DNA from: Thamnaconus septentrionalis
Taxonomy: Eukaryota > Chordata > Actinopteri > Tetraodontiformes > Monacanthidae
Reading direction: 5' to 3'
DNA: 64,000 nucleotides
NCBI GenBank assembly: GCA_009823395.1
Contig: CM020507.1
Location: 6,470,501 to 6,534,500 of the forward strand
The position numbers and the translations under genes were made by a program. Each line of letters opens with the position of its first letter. The stretch's first letter is position 1. Below the pieces are notes generated by a model. The model was not told where the DNA came from. It was given only the letters and a program-made list of their open reading frames with translations, and made no database searches. Positions 1-12,680 of this stretch are shown piece after piece.

Positions 1-59
1 ATTTTATTATATTTTATTTTATTCATTTATACTTATTTCTATCAGCATTATGTAGTTAA

Positions 60-205
60 CTGTAAATAGTAAACAATATTTTATTTTCATTTCTTTTTCA
101 TTGAGATAATGTTTTCCTTCTCTTTGCACAACGTTTTGTTGCTGTGATGATTCAAACTTCCCCCAATGTGGGATCAATATAGGCTTCTATACTATTCTAT
201 TCTAC
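60..205 (+). mobile_element. LINE 3' tail remnant (CR1/L2-like)
   Basis: A short stretch ends with a phrase recurring in fish LINE tails: TTTGCACA, then CCCCAATGTGGGATCAATA, then GGCTTCTAT and a short TTCTA run. The same phrase recurs near 3430-3540, 28890-28997 and 60840-60952. Only the untranslated 3' end is present, with no open frame. Family assignment is by resemblance only. Confidence 0.5.
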
Positions 206-284
206 TGCTGGAGGTGATTCAATCCGTATTCACGGCCACCTAATCTCTTAGCTTTAGCATTAGCTCCTGCTGTTCAGTAACATC

Positions 285-600
285 CATCCATCCACCTTCA
301 ACCACTTATCCGGAGTCGAGTCGCGGGGGTTACAGTCTCAGAAGAGATGTCCAGACTTCCCTGGCCCTAATCACCTCCTCCAGCTCATCCGGCGGGACCC
401 CAAGGCGCTCCCAGGCCAGCCAGAAGACGTAGTCCCTCCAGCATGTCCTAGGTCTTCCCCAGGGCCTCCTCCCCGTGGGACATGGCCGGAACACCTCTCC
501 AGGGAGGCGTCCAGGAGGCATCCGAAACAGATGCCCAAGCCACCTCAACTGACTCCACTAGATGCGGAGGAGCAGCGGCTCTACTCCTGCCGGGTAACTG
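285..600 (-). mobile_element. Non-LTR retrotransposon 3' end (C-terminal ORF remnant)
   Basis: Read on the minus strand, 548-330 encodes about 72 residues with the motifs WGRPRTCWRDYVFWLAWERLG and DELEEVIRAREVWTSLLRL. These are characteristic of the C-terminal segment of abundant teleost LINE polyproteins. The minus-strand end carries a GGAT-rich tail at about 285-295, as expected for a 3' terminus. No reverse transcriptase core is present, so this is a 5'-truncated dead copy. Confidence 0.6.
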
Positions 601-1590
601 AGCTCCTCACTCTTGCTCAGTAACAGTCACACTGATGTGGGCGCCTGCTTTATCAAAGGCAACCATGCTGCGTTCAAGAGGGTCACAAAACAATTTTTTT
701 CAATTTTGCAGTTTCACGTTTTGCTAAGGGAAAAACCGCACGAGTCTTTTGAACGCAGCTTTGCTGCTACTGTGGTGACAAATTTACAATTTCCTCTTGA
801 ACCGACGCAAACTGAAACGAAATGACAGCTGTGGCGGCTGAAAGCGAGAAATATCACCTTTAATCAGCAGAAACTCTGAGCTGTTTCTGCTTTCAGTGTG
901 TGTGACGTTACCGACTGAAATCAGCTCTGGTTTCAACAGTCAGCAGGTGGTGCACATCATTTACCCAAGTCTGAATTATTACATTAGATTAATTCAAGGG
1001 TATGTCTCTCTCTCTCGGTCACGCTGGTGAAGGTCACTAAACTGCTGTGGAACCAAACTACAAACACATTTTAAGGTCTCAGTAAATTTCTAATAATAAT
1101 AATAATATACAGACAATTTTGCAATGCAATTTTTTTAATGCAGTATAATTAGACTACATAGAGAGCGGATGACAAGGAAGCTTATCCACATGTCAGCGTA
1201 CAAAGACTGAAGCAGAAATAACAAATAAATAAAATATAAAGACCCCCCCCCCCCAACAGAGATACTGCAATCCCACCATGGTCCCCTTTAAAATGAAGGA
1301 CCAGGCCAGGATTTGACATCAAGACGCACAAATTAAACGTCTGCAGAGCCGCCGCCATCATCTTCTTTATCATCATCACCGTCATCATCCATTCCGTCTC
1401 CCACAAGCCACTGCGATCGCCAGTGCTACAGACCTGCTGTAATGTTAGAGATCATGTGCTTCTGCCAATGCGGCTCCTCTGATCTGCTGAAATTATCACC
1501 ATTACTATTATTATTATTATTTGGTAAGCAATATAAGTCAGCTGTACTTATTGAATACTACACATTAGCTCTTTCTATATATACAGCTAT
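601..1590. other. Intergenic DNA and xbp1 downstream flank
   Basis: No convincing gene is seen. The stretch is AT-rich with a short C-run near 1243-1253. The xbp1 3' untranslated region should extend leftward from 1695 into this interval, but I cannot point to a clear polyadenylation signal. Confidence 0.4.
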
Positions 1591-1591
1591 G

Positions 1592-1661
<70 letters not shown>

Positions 1662-1684
1662 TTTTGTGTGTGTGTGTGTGTGTT
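1591..1684. repeat. Compound (TA)n(TG)n microsatellite
   Basis: About 33 TA units run into a T-run and then about 10 TG units. The block begins 11 nt beyond the xbp1 stop codon, so it lies in the xbp1 3' UTR. Confidence 0.95.
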
Positions 1685-1695
1685 GAGCTGGTGAT

Positions 1696-4267
1696 TCAGA
1701 CGGTGATGAGTTGTGGGAAGAGTTCGCTGGCAAACGAGTCCCAGGAAGTCTCTGTGTCCAGGGGGGACGGCAGCTGGCTGAAGGGGGAGGGCGAGCGCTC
1801 GTAGCCTGAGTCGCTGTAGGTGTCGGCCAGCGAGGCGTCCTGGTCCAGACCACTGAGGGAGGAAGGGGGGGAGGAGGAGGAGGTGAAGTCAGCCTGATGG
1901 CCGGTGATGACCTCCACCTCCTCCGGCTCCTCCTTGATGCACACCACCGTCTCCACCTCCACCTCCTCCTGCTGCTCCTCCACCACCACCACCACCTCGT
2001 CAATCTTGTCATCGCTCTCCGAGTCACTACTGCTGCTGCTGCTCACCACCTCCTCCTCCTCCTCCTCCTCCACCGGCTTGGTGTAGATGTGGTCAAAGTG
2101 GATCAGTTCATTAAGGGCCTCCAGCTTAACTGATGGGGCCCCCAGAGCCGCAAGTGAGGTGGGAGGTACTGGAAGTGGCTGCTGCACCTGCTGCTGCTGC
2201 TGCTCCTGCAGCTCCTGCTCACAAGACCTGAGAAACAGCTCTGGGTCAAGGATGTCCAGTATGCCCAGTAGCAGATCAGACTGGAGAGAGAGAAGGGAGG
2301 GGGTGGAGAGATTAGCCCAGTGACCCCTGACTAAGGTGCTCACACAAAGCTCACAGAGAAGGTGGGATTAAGATCTCAACCTTCATTCTTTGGAACTTTG
2401 GCCTTCATGGAGAAGGTTGAAGTTGAAGACAACTGTACTTTGTTCCAAAATGCCAAGAACAAAATCTAGTTGTTCTCACCATCATCCCTCTACCAATACA
2501 TCTAGACCAGCTGGACGTCTAAGAACCTTCAGACGTTTTCTCCAAATATAGCAGGGTGAAGATGAGTACAACCACAAGAACAAAGTCCAGTTGTCCTCGA
2601 CTCGACTTTGTTCTTGCGATCTTGGACCCAGCTCTTCATCCTTCTACTGTTACATTGAGACAACCTTCAGTCCTCCTTGATGACCTTGACTCACCTCACT
2701 GTGTGAAGGGTCAGTAGCATCTGTATCCATTGAGAAGTCTTCAGCTTTGGGAGCTGCTGGGCCTGCACCTGCTGCGGAGGCACACGTAGCCTGAGTGCTG
2801 CGGACTCAGAAGACCCGACTCCCAAACCTGCTTCGTTCCCGCTGGACAGCTGACACTGGACCTGCAGGCAAACCAGAACCTCATCATGATCTGCTGAAAC
2901 AACCAGAAGAACCGACTATACCACAGCTGCTGCCAGCAGGGGTCGCACCTTCTCCTTGGAGTCCAGGGCGTCCAAACACAACCTCTGTCTCAGCTCCTGG
3001 TTCTCAGCCAGCAGACTACCAGCCTTCTCACGTAGGAGCCGGTTCTCAATGTGAAGTTTCTGATTCTAGAGGAGGAGGAAGAGAATAAGGAGGAGGAAGA
3101 GGAGGAAGAGAAAATGTTTGAGTCGTCATGTTTGCAAAAACGTGGCAACAGCTTCCTGTTGACGAGGATGTGGAAGATCTACTGATAAATCTCCAGTACC
3201 TCCTGCTCCAACTCCAGAACCTGCTGCTCCAGTTCCCCCATCTTGGCCTTCTTCCTGTCTCTGGCTGTCTGGGCTGCCACCCGGTTCTTCAGTTTCCTGC
3301 AGGAGGGGGAGGAGGAGCAGGAGAAAGAGGAGGATGAGGAGGAGCAAGACAAGTAGGAGGACATGACGATTAAATAATCAAACTCTTCATAACATTTAAA
3401 TATCTTGTTTGTCCTTCTTACACTATTAATGTTTTCATTTTCTTTTTAATTCCTATCATTTCTCTTTGCACATCGTGTTTGTTGCTGTTAACAATGCCAA
3501 TTGTCCCCCAATCTGGAATTAATAAAGGCTTCTATATTCTGTGAATTGGGACACATTCTTTCCATGGCGCTGACAGGAGTAAGACTACCCTCCCCTACCT
3601 CCCTCCCCCCTCCCGCCCTTGTGACAGGACTTCCCCGGACCAAAGTACTGCGCAATCCACCAGCCATGTTGCTGCCACGTCGGCAGGGAGAGATACCAGT
3701 GTTGCGGTCACGTCAACAGCCATGAACATTCTAACGGCAGCGTTTTATCGTTAACTAAGTCGGTCGGTTGGTGGGTCCAGAGTCCGAAGGTGGAACATTA
3801 TAACGGGTTTTATCGTTAGCCCGTGCTATTGGCTGCCATCCGAACCCCGGCTGATGTCATCATATCGACTCCATATGCCTCCGCCAGTGGTGGTGGTGGG
3901 GCGGCGGCGGGATTTTTCTGAGAAATAGGTCGCTGTCTAGGGGCGTTTCCCCTCCGACCACGGGCCGAATTTACACGTCGGCGGTCACACTTTTTTTTTT
4001 TTTTTTTAATGGGCAATGTTATTTATTTATTTAAACTGACCTGCGAAGCGCTTTCTCCTCGGGACTCAAGTGTGTGAGTCTCTGCCTCTTCCGCACCGGA
4101 GGCCCCGCGGCGGACGAGTTGGAGTCTGAGTCCGAGGAGGCGGCGGCCTGGCTGGGCAGCACCAAGGAGATCGGCCGGCTGAAGGAGGAGGAGCTGCTCT
4201 GTTTGCCGGGTATGAGGAGGACTTTGTGGGAGCCCCCGGTCCCTGCGGCGGCCGTGACCACCACCAT
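1696..4267 (-). CDS. xbp1: X-box binding protein 1 (bZIP factor of the unfolded protein response)
   Basis: XBP1 is the ER-stress transcription factor activated when IRE1 removes 26 nt from its mRNA. Minus-strand exons: 4267-4041, 3296-3200, 3065-2949, 2861-2695 and 2280-1696, all with GT-AG borders and consistent phases. The N-terminus starts MVVVTAAAGTGG, like other vertebrate XBP1s. The basic region NRVAAQTARDRKKAK (about residues 79-93) is followed by a leucine zipper with the family motif ENQELRQRL. Unspliced mRNA stops at 2105-2103 (XBP1u, 261 aa, the same length as human). Removing 2800-2775 opens a 388-aa XBP1s frame ending FPQLITV at 1696. The XBP1s activation domain keeps the ESAAGAGP, LLLGILD, FDHIYTKP and VCIKEEPEE motifs and gains acidic, serine and valine runs. 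Exon borders are inferred from sequence and not confirmed by RNA. Confidence 0.96.
2103..2175 (-). other. xbp1: XBP1u C-terminal translational-pausing region (alternative frame of exon 5)
   Basis: In the unspliced frame the last residues read LRLWGPHQLSWRPLMN and then TGA at 2105-2103. This closely tracks the conserved XBP1u arrest-peptide end in mammals (WGRHQPSWKPLMN). Upstream, the same frame gives the hydrophobic segment SQWIQMLLTLHTVSLICYWAYW-like (exons 4-5), the membrane-tethering region in the family. Two overlapping reading frames are therefore both constrained across 2103-2280. Confidence 0.85.
2764..2809 (-). promoter_or_regulatory. xbp1: IRE1 double stem-loop and 26-nt unconventional intron of xbp1
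   Basis: On the minus strand, stem CTGAGT/ACTCAG encloses the 7-nt loop CCGCAGC. A second stem, TGTGCCT/AGGTGCA with two wobble pairs, encloses an identical CCGCAGC loop. Both loops fit the IRE1 cleavage consensus CNGCNGN. Cutting after the third loop base in each excises 2800-2775, exactly 26 nt, and switches the reading frame to XBP1s. The enzymology is established for the XBP1 family; the sequence and pairing are read directly here. Confidence 0.95.
3297..4040 (-). other. xbp1 intron 1 with LINE tail
   Basis: The intron starts GTCAG and ends CTGCAG in minus orientation. It holds a plus-strand LINE tail at about 3420-3540 (TTTGCACA ... AATAAAGGCTTCTATATTCT) and an A-run on the minus strand at about 3991-4008. 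No other gene is visible. Confidence 0.6.
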
Positions 4268-4500
4268 GGCTCTTCTCTGCGATGGATCCGAGTCAGTAAG
4301 TACGTAGTTGAAACCGACTCTCAGCGCCTCTCCCCTGGTCTAACTGAGCTAGCAGCGCCCACTTGCATTTTACTATCGTGGTGATGTGTGATTGGCGTTC
4401 GGCTTGATGTGACGTGTGGCGCTGCCGCCCGCTGATTGGTCGCTGCCGACGAGTCACAAAGGCTTTCCGGAAAAACAGGCTCGGCACTTCCCTTTCTTCT
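4268..4500 (-). promoter_or_regulatory. xbp1: Putative xbp1 promoter with CCAAT boxes and UPRE-like ACGT element
   Basis: Upstream of the xbp1 ATG are two inverted CCAAT boxes (plus-strand ATTGG at 4391-4395 and 4435-4439) flanking TGACGTGT at 4410-4417. CCAAT elements and ACGT-core UPRE/ERSE elements are the known ER-stress elements, and XBP1 autoregulates in other vertebrates. The spacing does not match a perfect ERSE (CCAAT-N9-CCACG), so the functional reading is inference. Confidence 0.5.
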
Positions 4501-4664
4501 CTTTTCTTCTCTTCCGTGTTGGTTTCCCATCAAATACTGTGACGGGAAGTTGTGTGAAGTTGCAGTCAAAGTCAATGTGCCTCCATATTGTTTGTGTTCG
4601 TGTCACCCGAACTGGAATTTAAAGGTGAAATCAAAGCAAATACATTTTTGACCATTTCACCAAA

Positions 4665-4770
4665 GTTATAGAATTCGGGGAAATTGCATCATTACAGCAA
4701 CAAACAGCAATGCAAAGAGAAGGGGAAAATTATATTAATAAAAAGGAAATGAAAGAAAATACAAAAAATA
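4665..4770 (-). mobile_element. LINE 3' tail remnant, minus orientation
   Basis: The stretch contains AGCAACAAACAGCAATGCAAAG followed by A-rich tails. It is the reverse complement of the tail phrase at 110-150 and 3440-3490. It has no coding content. Confidence 0.35.
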
Positions 4771-4944
4771 AAAATAGAGTATAAAAAACTATTAATAGAG
4801 TGTGAAGGAAAAAACGAGATATTTACGCGTTACGAACAGTTGGAATATTTGCAGTTACCTACATAATAATGCTGATGTAATCACGTGTTTTATTGCAAGT
4901 CTGTGAAATGTAAAGCTAGAGTTTTTACCTTATGTTGAAAAAAC

Positions 4945-5475
4945 ATAGGTGTCAACCTCTGCCCATCGGCCTAAATTTGGCCCCACAGTGTCATCAAATC
5001 TGACCCACCAATATTATACAGCACATCGAGCGCTATTACTACAAATCCCAGAATGCTCTGCTGCTCAATTAGGACAGAACGTTAATTGGATATTATTATT
5101 ATGACTTAATTTGTTTATTATTGTTATTTTATGTTTAAATGTCTTATCAGCCTGTGGGAAAAGGTTATTGTTGAAATTTAAACCAGAAGGCTGCAAATAA
5201 AAAAGTCAGGATTTTTATTCACATTTTATTTATTTTGTTGTGTTTTTTTTTTTTTTATTAAAATTCAATTTTGCATTGTGCAATATGAAGTTATTGATTG
5301 TATCGTATGAAGCTTTGCTTTGTTCCATATTCAGGTTGTTTGGCTCTAAATAACACGATTCACTGTTCTATCTGGAGGGAGATTTGTTCAATAAATATCA
5401 ATGTTGGACCAAGACTTTGTTCCAATTTGACATTATCTTTTTGCCCCACTGTGTGTTTGAGTTTGACACCCACCG
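4945..5475. mobile_element. hAT-like non-autonomous element
   Basis: One end reads GTGTCAACCTCTGCCC...AAATTTGGCCCCACAGTGTC and the other ends GTTTGAGTTTGACACCC. These are terminal phrases of fish hAT-type elements (gene-less copies with 'GTGTCAAACTCTGGCCC' ends). Internal segments recur in inverted orientation at about 12400-12680 (CATATTCAGGTTGTTTGG) and at 17270-17455 (TACAAATCCCAGAATGC). No transposase is present. Confidence 0.55.
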
Positions 5476-5870
5476 GTCTACAAAGACTCTAAAATTCCAT
5501 TGCACAGCTCATAAATGCCACAAGTTTTGCATCCACATTGCCGGTTTGTTCTGAGAACTGAGCGAAGATTTGTTTAGTGAAATGACTGTAAATGTGAAAC
5601 TGGTGACTGTGAGTTTTACAACCCTGGAACTACGACAATAAACCTTTGAAGATGCAAATAAAACTTCTTCTTCCTTTGACCTACTGCTCAGCAAACTGTC
5701 GTCCCCCCGGAGTAAACACTACTGATTAAAGTGTGAGCCCCCCCCTGCCGTTTCCCTCAGTTCCCTCAGAACCCTCCCTCCCAGAAAACTACGTTCTCAC
5801 CCTAAAACCTCTGTGTGTGCGTGTCCTCAAACAGGAATTTACACAGAGTGAATAGCAAACAACAATCTTA

Positions 5871-5871
<1 letters not shown>

Positions 5872-5911
<40 letters not shown>
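5872..5911. repeat. (TG)n microsatellite
   Basis: About 20 uninterrupted TG units. Confidence 0.95.
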
Positions 5912-5913
<2 letters not shown>

Positions 5914-6977
5914 CCTTTTTCTTTGTAATAGGACGAAACCTGTTGCAAAACCCCCTTGAGATAAACTCCAAATTTGAAGACAACTTCCCCAGCACTGTGT
6001 TTCACATTCACTTATTCCAACCCACCCATTTCAACCAACAGTTAGAGTTAAAGAATCTGTACAATGTGTGTAATAACTCAATATAATCAATAGTAATTCT
6101 TATCACGTCATTATTGACCTATAATCTGACCTAATCTAGCTAATCTGTGTGTGTGTGTATATATATATATACTACTGTATATATGTACAGTGTGTGTAAA
6201 GTGCAGGTATGAAATATCTAAATATAGTAAAATACTAATGTAGTGCAGTGTAATGTACATGATGAGTGCAGGGAGGTTATCGACACTGATGCGAGGAAGT
6301 AGTAGTGGGTTCCAACTCCTATAAACTGAAAAAGAAATATATTTACAAAGATACAATAGATATCAAAATATTCACAATAATAACAAATTAACGATCACGA
6401 TAATAATAAAATAATATAGCTGACCTCCACATTCTACTATTGCGACAATTTCCCATTTAAAACTTCTTTAAACAAAACCAGAAAATCGGACATGATTATT
6501 TATTTTTCACGACGATTTAGAGAAGAACATATTTCTTTAACATACTTTTGCTTTTATTGTTCTTTTCAGCATAAAAAATTTGAACATTTGGATTCTTTGG
6601 TTTCTTTGTTGACATTGTTTCTGTAATCTTTTCTAAATATTGATTGCCAGCATCTTTTTATTTTCCCTGCTTTAATCGTGATTTTGTCAAAACACTACTG
6701 TCAAATGATTCGTAGGCGTAACGTGATTTGCGAGCTATCATCTCGTCTAGTGGTGATTCACTTCAAGTCAGTCAGTGATTTGAAGTACTTCATTATAAAA
6801 TAACAATAGCCAGCAGTGTATTGTGGAAGTGACCTAATCACAGTAGTTGAGAAGTTTGAGGCTTTTTCAACAACGCAAAAAAACCACTGAACTACTGAGA
6901 CGGGATTAAAACTGACTGTCTGTCATGATTAGTGTCATCAGGCCAAAGCTTGAATTGGCTATCATATACTGTATAGA

Positions 6978-7005
6978 TCTTCCCACAACTCATCACTGTC
7001 TGAAT
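6978..7005 (+). pseudogene. Short inverted copy of the xbp1 stop-codon region
   Basis: Plus-strand 6978-7005 matches xbp1 minus-strand 1721-1694 at 27 of 28 positions, spanning the codons for FPQLITV and the stop. Flanks on both sides do not align to xbp1. Only the tip of exon 5 is copied. Its origin (microduplication, captured in a repeat, or decayed larger copy) cannot be decided here. Confidence 0.6.
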
Positions 7006-7452
7006 GGGATCCCGTGACACGTGATAATATGAAACTATCAAATTATCACTTGAAAATTATTATCGTAAAAACGTGAAACTTTCACAAAATAACATGATAG
7101 TCTCACAAAATAATAAAAATTACCATGTAAAAACATGATCGTATCACGTTACCAAGCCCTGTTTGTTGGGCCTTTTTTCTAGTATGACACCAATGGGCTT
7201 CCATAGGTTTACACATCCTGGACTCACACACAAAAAACTTCCCTGGAGAGTTTCTGGGAACAGTGTGTTTGTGCACATCCACTAACACACACACACACAC
7301 ACAAACACACATACACCCACACACACACGCACGCACACAGTGACATTGGAGCCTATGATTATAGGTGGGTGGATCCTTCAACCTGGGGCCACGTTTACCA
7401 CAGAAGCAATCCAAGGATCATCTCAGGGCTTTGGACTCGCACTCACTTCTTC

Positions 7453-7484
<32 letters not shown>
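7453..7484. repeat. (GATA)8 microsatellite
   Basis: About eight perfect ATAG units. Confidence 0.95.
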
Positions 7485-8389
7485 GTGGAGAACATAGATG
7501 GGCCTCCAGGCCAAACAAACCCCCCCACCTCCCTCCACTCCCAGTCCCCTCCCGCCCCCACTCTTCCCCTCCAGCTGGCTTTGGTCCCAGGGTGTGGTGA
7601 CCCCTACAACCCCGCCCTTAACCACCAGCATTTAGAGCCCCACCTCCCCCCCAAGACACACACACCAGTCAGCACACACGATGGGCGTCGCTGCATGTTT
7701 ACACTGCGCTGAGCCCTCATTGGCTAATCCAACACCGACTGTAGCAACCAGAACTGTAGCAACTACAAGCGTCCTGCTGGATTTTGGACTCTTTGTTATT
7801 AATTCAATAGTGCAATTATTTTTAAAATGTGGCATATACAATATATATATTTATATATTGGTTCTGTTGCGGTTCTGGCGTAGGTCTAACCAGAGGTGCT
7901 TCAGATTGTGGTTCGGGGGTAGTTCTGGGCCAGGTACATTTTACCAAATGTGAAAATTTATCTCAACGGGGGAAACTTGAAATGTGAATAAACTCCTCGA
8001 CAGAACATCATCAAGACTTGGGAACCGAATAAGGTCGGATATAATTCGACCCCTTCTGAACGCACACATTTGAATTGAATATATAACACATTTAATACAT
8101 GTCATGTTCACTACCTGCTCTACAGTTTTACAGGAGCCAATAGCAAGTCTCGGTTTTGAAAGGGCCAACGACAATCCTCGTTTTATACCACGTAACCCCA
8201 AAGTTGTAAATAAATGATAATAACAAAGACAAAAAGGACTAAAGGGAAAAATTAGTGAAAAACGATTTATTCCTGTAGAAAATGTGAACATTTCCATTTT
8301 AAGATAAACTTTTTTTTTAGATCTGAAATTCTTTTTTATAAAGATGTTTATTTACAAGTGCAGATATACATATACGTATATCCATGCTT

Positions 8390-8690
8390 TCTGTCAGTTC
8401 ACTGCTCCATACAATGTGTTCCAAAGTGATATCCTGAAGGTCAACATGGGGTTTGCAAACACTTTCTAATATTTATTTATTAAATTTATATATTTTATTG
8501 GAACATTTTTGTCTTTGCTGTGTCGATTTCTCCAACAAAAATCTCACTGTTAAATGTTCCAGCAGTGAGAAAAAGACAAGTCAAAAGTTCCTGAGGTTCT
8601 AGTAAAGCTGCTGTGCTCCCCTGGTGGTGGTGGTGGTGGTGGTGGTGGTGGTACAGCACAAAACACCACTGCATGACGCTTTGGGAGGAA
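8390..8690. repeat. Dispersed repeat, inverted relative to 35440-35710
   Basis: The segment includes TTTGCAAACACTTTCTAATA, GATTTCTCCAACAAAAATC, AAAAGTTCCTGAG and TAGTAAAGCTGC, then a GGT run and TACAGCACAAAACACC. The reverse complement of the whole order appears at 35440-35700. No ORF is present, so it is likely a non-autonomous transposon or LINE tail. Confidence 0.7.
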
Positions 8691-8884
8691 CTGCAAACTG
8701 AAGTTTATTCATAAATTATTGTGTTCTGTTATTAACAATATATAAGTCTATGATCAAACCACTTCCTGTAAAACAACTTGTTTCTATAGAAAATATTTTC
8801 CATTGTTCTAGATGTGGAGATTTTATGAATTTTAGTTTATGAAAGTTGGACAACTCTCTCTCTCTCTCTCATACATCAGTTGTG

Positions 8885-9117
8885 CACGAGCCAATAGGAA
8901 GTCTCGTTTTAAACCATTTACCACGAAGCTGATATCATGAATAAAGAAAATTAAGGACTCGAGGAAAGCGAATTGTGAATTGGAAGAATTAGTTTACATC
9001 GTTTTAAGTGTTAAAATAAACTTTATTTCAGACTTCAAATCCACTGCTTTGAAAAAGAGCCCCGTCGCGGGAAAATGACGCAACCGGCGCCGTGATTGCG
9101 TCACCAAGCAGGGCAAG
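8885..9117 (+). promoter_or_regulatory. coq5: Putative coq5 promoter / 5' UTR
   Basis: A CCAAT box (AGCCAATAGG, about 8889) lies about 220 nt before the ATG. Nearer the gene, TGACGCAA (9076-9083) and its exact reverse complement TTGCGTCA (9096-9103) form an inverted pair of C/EBP-ATF or CRE-like sites. The start codon sits in CAAGATGGCGGCC (9114-9126), a YY1-type motif common at nuclear genes for mitochondrial proteins. Motifs are seen directly; activity is inferred. Confidence 0.5.
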
Positions 9118-11769
<2,652 letters not shown>

Positions 11770-12240
11770 TGAATACAAAATGCACTACAGCACCACCGCC
11801 TCGTGTGTAAAAAAAAGGACACAAAGCAGATGATACTTGAATAAAAACTGTATATTTTTTTGTGTATTTAAAATCATTTTTTCTGGTCAGAAGAGATTTA
11901 ATCATCTTGTGTGCAATTACCATGTATGTACAAAGTCTCATGTTAGTCAATTTTATAAAATAAAAAAATAAGAACTGGAGAATGTGTTGGTTACACATAT
12001 GAACAATAAGATGCGGCTTCCACATAAATATATTAGTCGGTAATAAATATATATTCAGAAGAGAACATACTTCCATCGGGTGAAGTGTATTATCATTATA
12101 ATAATAGTAATTTTAATAAGTTCTTTGTCAATGTTGGGAGTTGTCAGGCTCCCTTGAGGAAACAATATTATATGTGTGTGTGTGTGTGTATATATACATA
12201 TATATATATATTATATTATATTATGTTATATTATATTAAA
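11770..12240 (+). other. coq5 3' UTR and downstream AT-rich DNA
   Basis: Up to about 12085 this segment is duplicated in inverted orientation at 33230-33716. Beyond that come TG and TATA runs (12172-12235). No gene is seen. Confidence 0.6.
11840..11845 (+). terminator. coq5: Candidate coq5 polyadenylation signal AATAAA
   Basis: AATAAA lies 71 nt after the TAA stop and is kept in the inverted duplicate at 33533-33538 (minus). The cleavage site is not visible without transcripts. Confidence 0.6.
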
Positions 12241-12319
12241 TAAGTACTCTGGAGTGGCTAAAGAGCAGTTTGAGGAAACAAAGTGTCACTGCTCTGGATA
12301 TTTGGACGTTGCTTGTGTT

Positions 12320-12680
12320 GTCCACCAGGGGTCAGTATTGGGCCCTAAACTGTTGATTTTTTTTGATGAGAAGGTCAAAACAAAAGTCTTGATCCAGCAT
12401 TGATATTAATTGAACTAATCTTCCTCCAGATAGAACAGTGAACCTTTTAATATGGAACCAAACAACCTGAATATGGAACCAAGCAAAGCATCAGACTAGA
12501 CAAACTTCATATTGCACACATGCTAAATTGCCAATACGACAAACCCCGGAATGCTCAACCAGGACAGGATGTTGATTGAAGGATGTTATTATTATTATTA
12601 TTATTGCTGTTGTTGTTGTTATTATGACTTCAATGGTTTATTGGTATTAAATTAAAATTTGTGTATTTTAGTGTGACACC
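12320..12680. mobile_element. hAT-like non-autonomous element, second copy
   Basis: It contains the reverse complement of 5280-5400, with CAAACAACCTGAATATGGAA and CAAACTTCATATTGCACA. It ends TTTTAGTGTGACACCCCT, close to the terminal phrase of the 4945-5475 element. It is divergent and coding-free. Confidence 0.5.

Larger units (their letters stand above)
5912..8380. other. Intergenic DNA between xbp1 and coq5
   Basis: No gene is supported. It contains a short TATA run near 6158-6170, a CA-rich block at 7284-7338 and a GATA array at 7453-7484. It also holds a 28-nt copy of the xbp1 stop region at 6978-7005, and one copy of a locally duplicated segment (about 8128-8330, related to 8885-9055). 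The rest is AT-rich. Confidence 0.5.

Noticed and set aside
4391..4439. Canonical ERSE (CCAAT-N9-CCACG) upstream of xbp1
   Set aside because: The CCAAT-to-CCACACG spacing and sequence do not fit. Kept only as a CCAAT plus UPRE-like promoter candidate.
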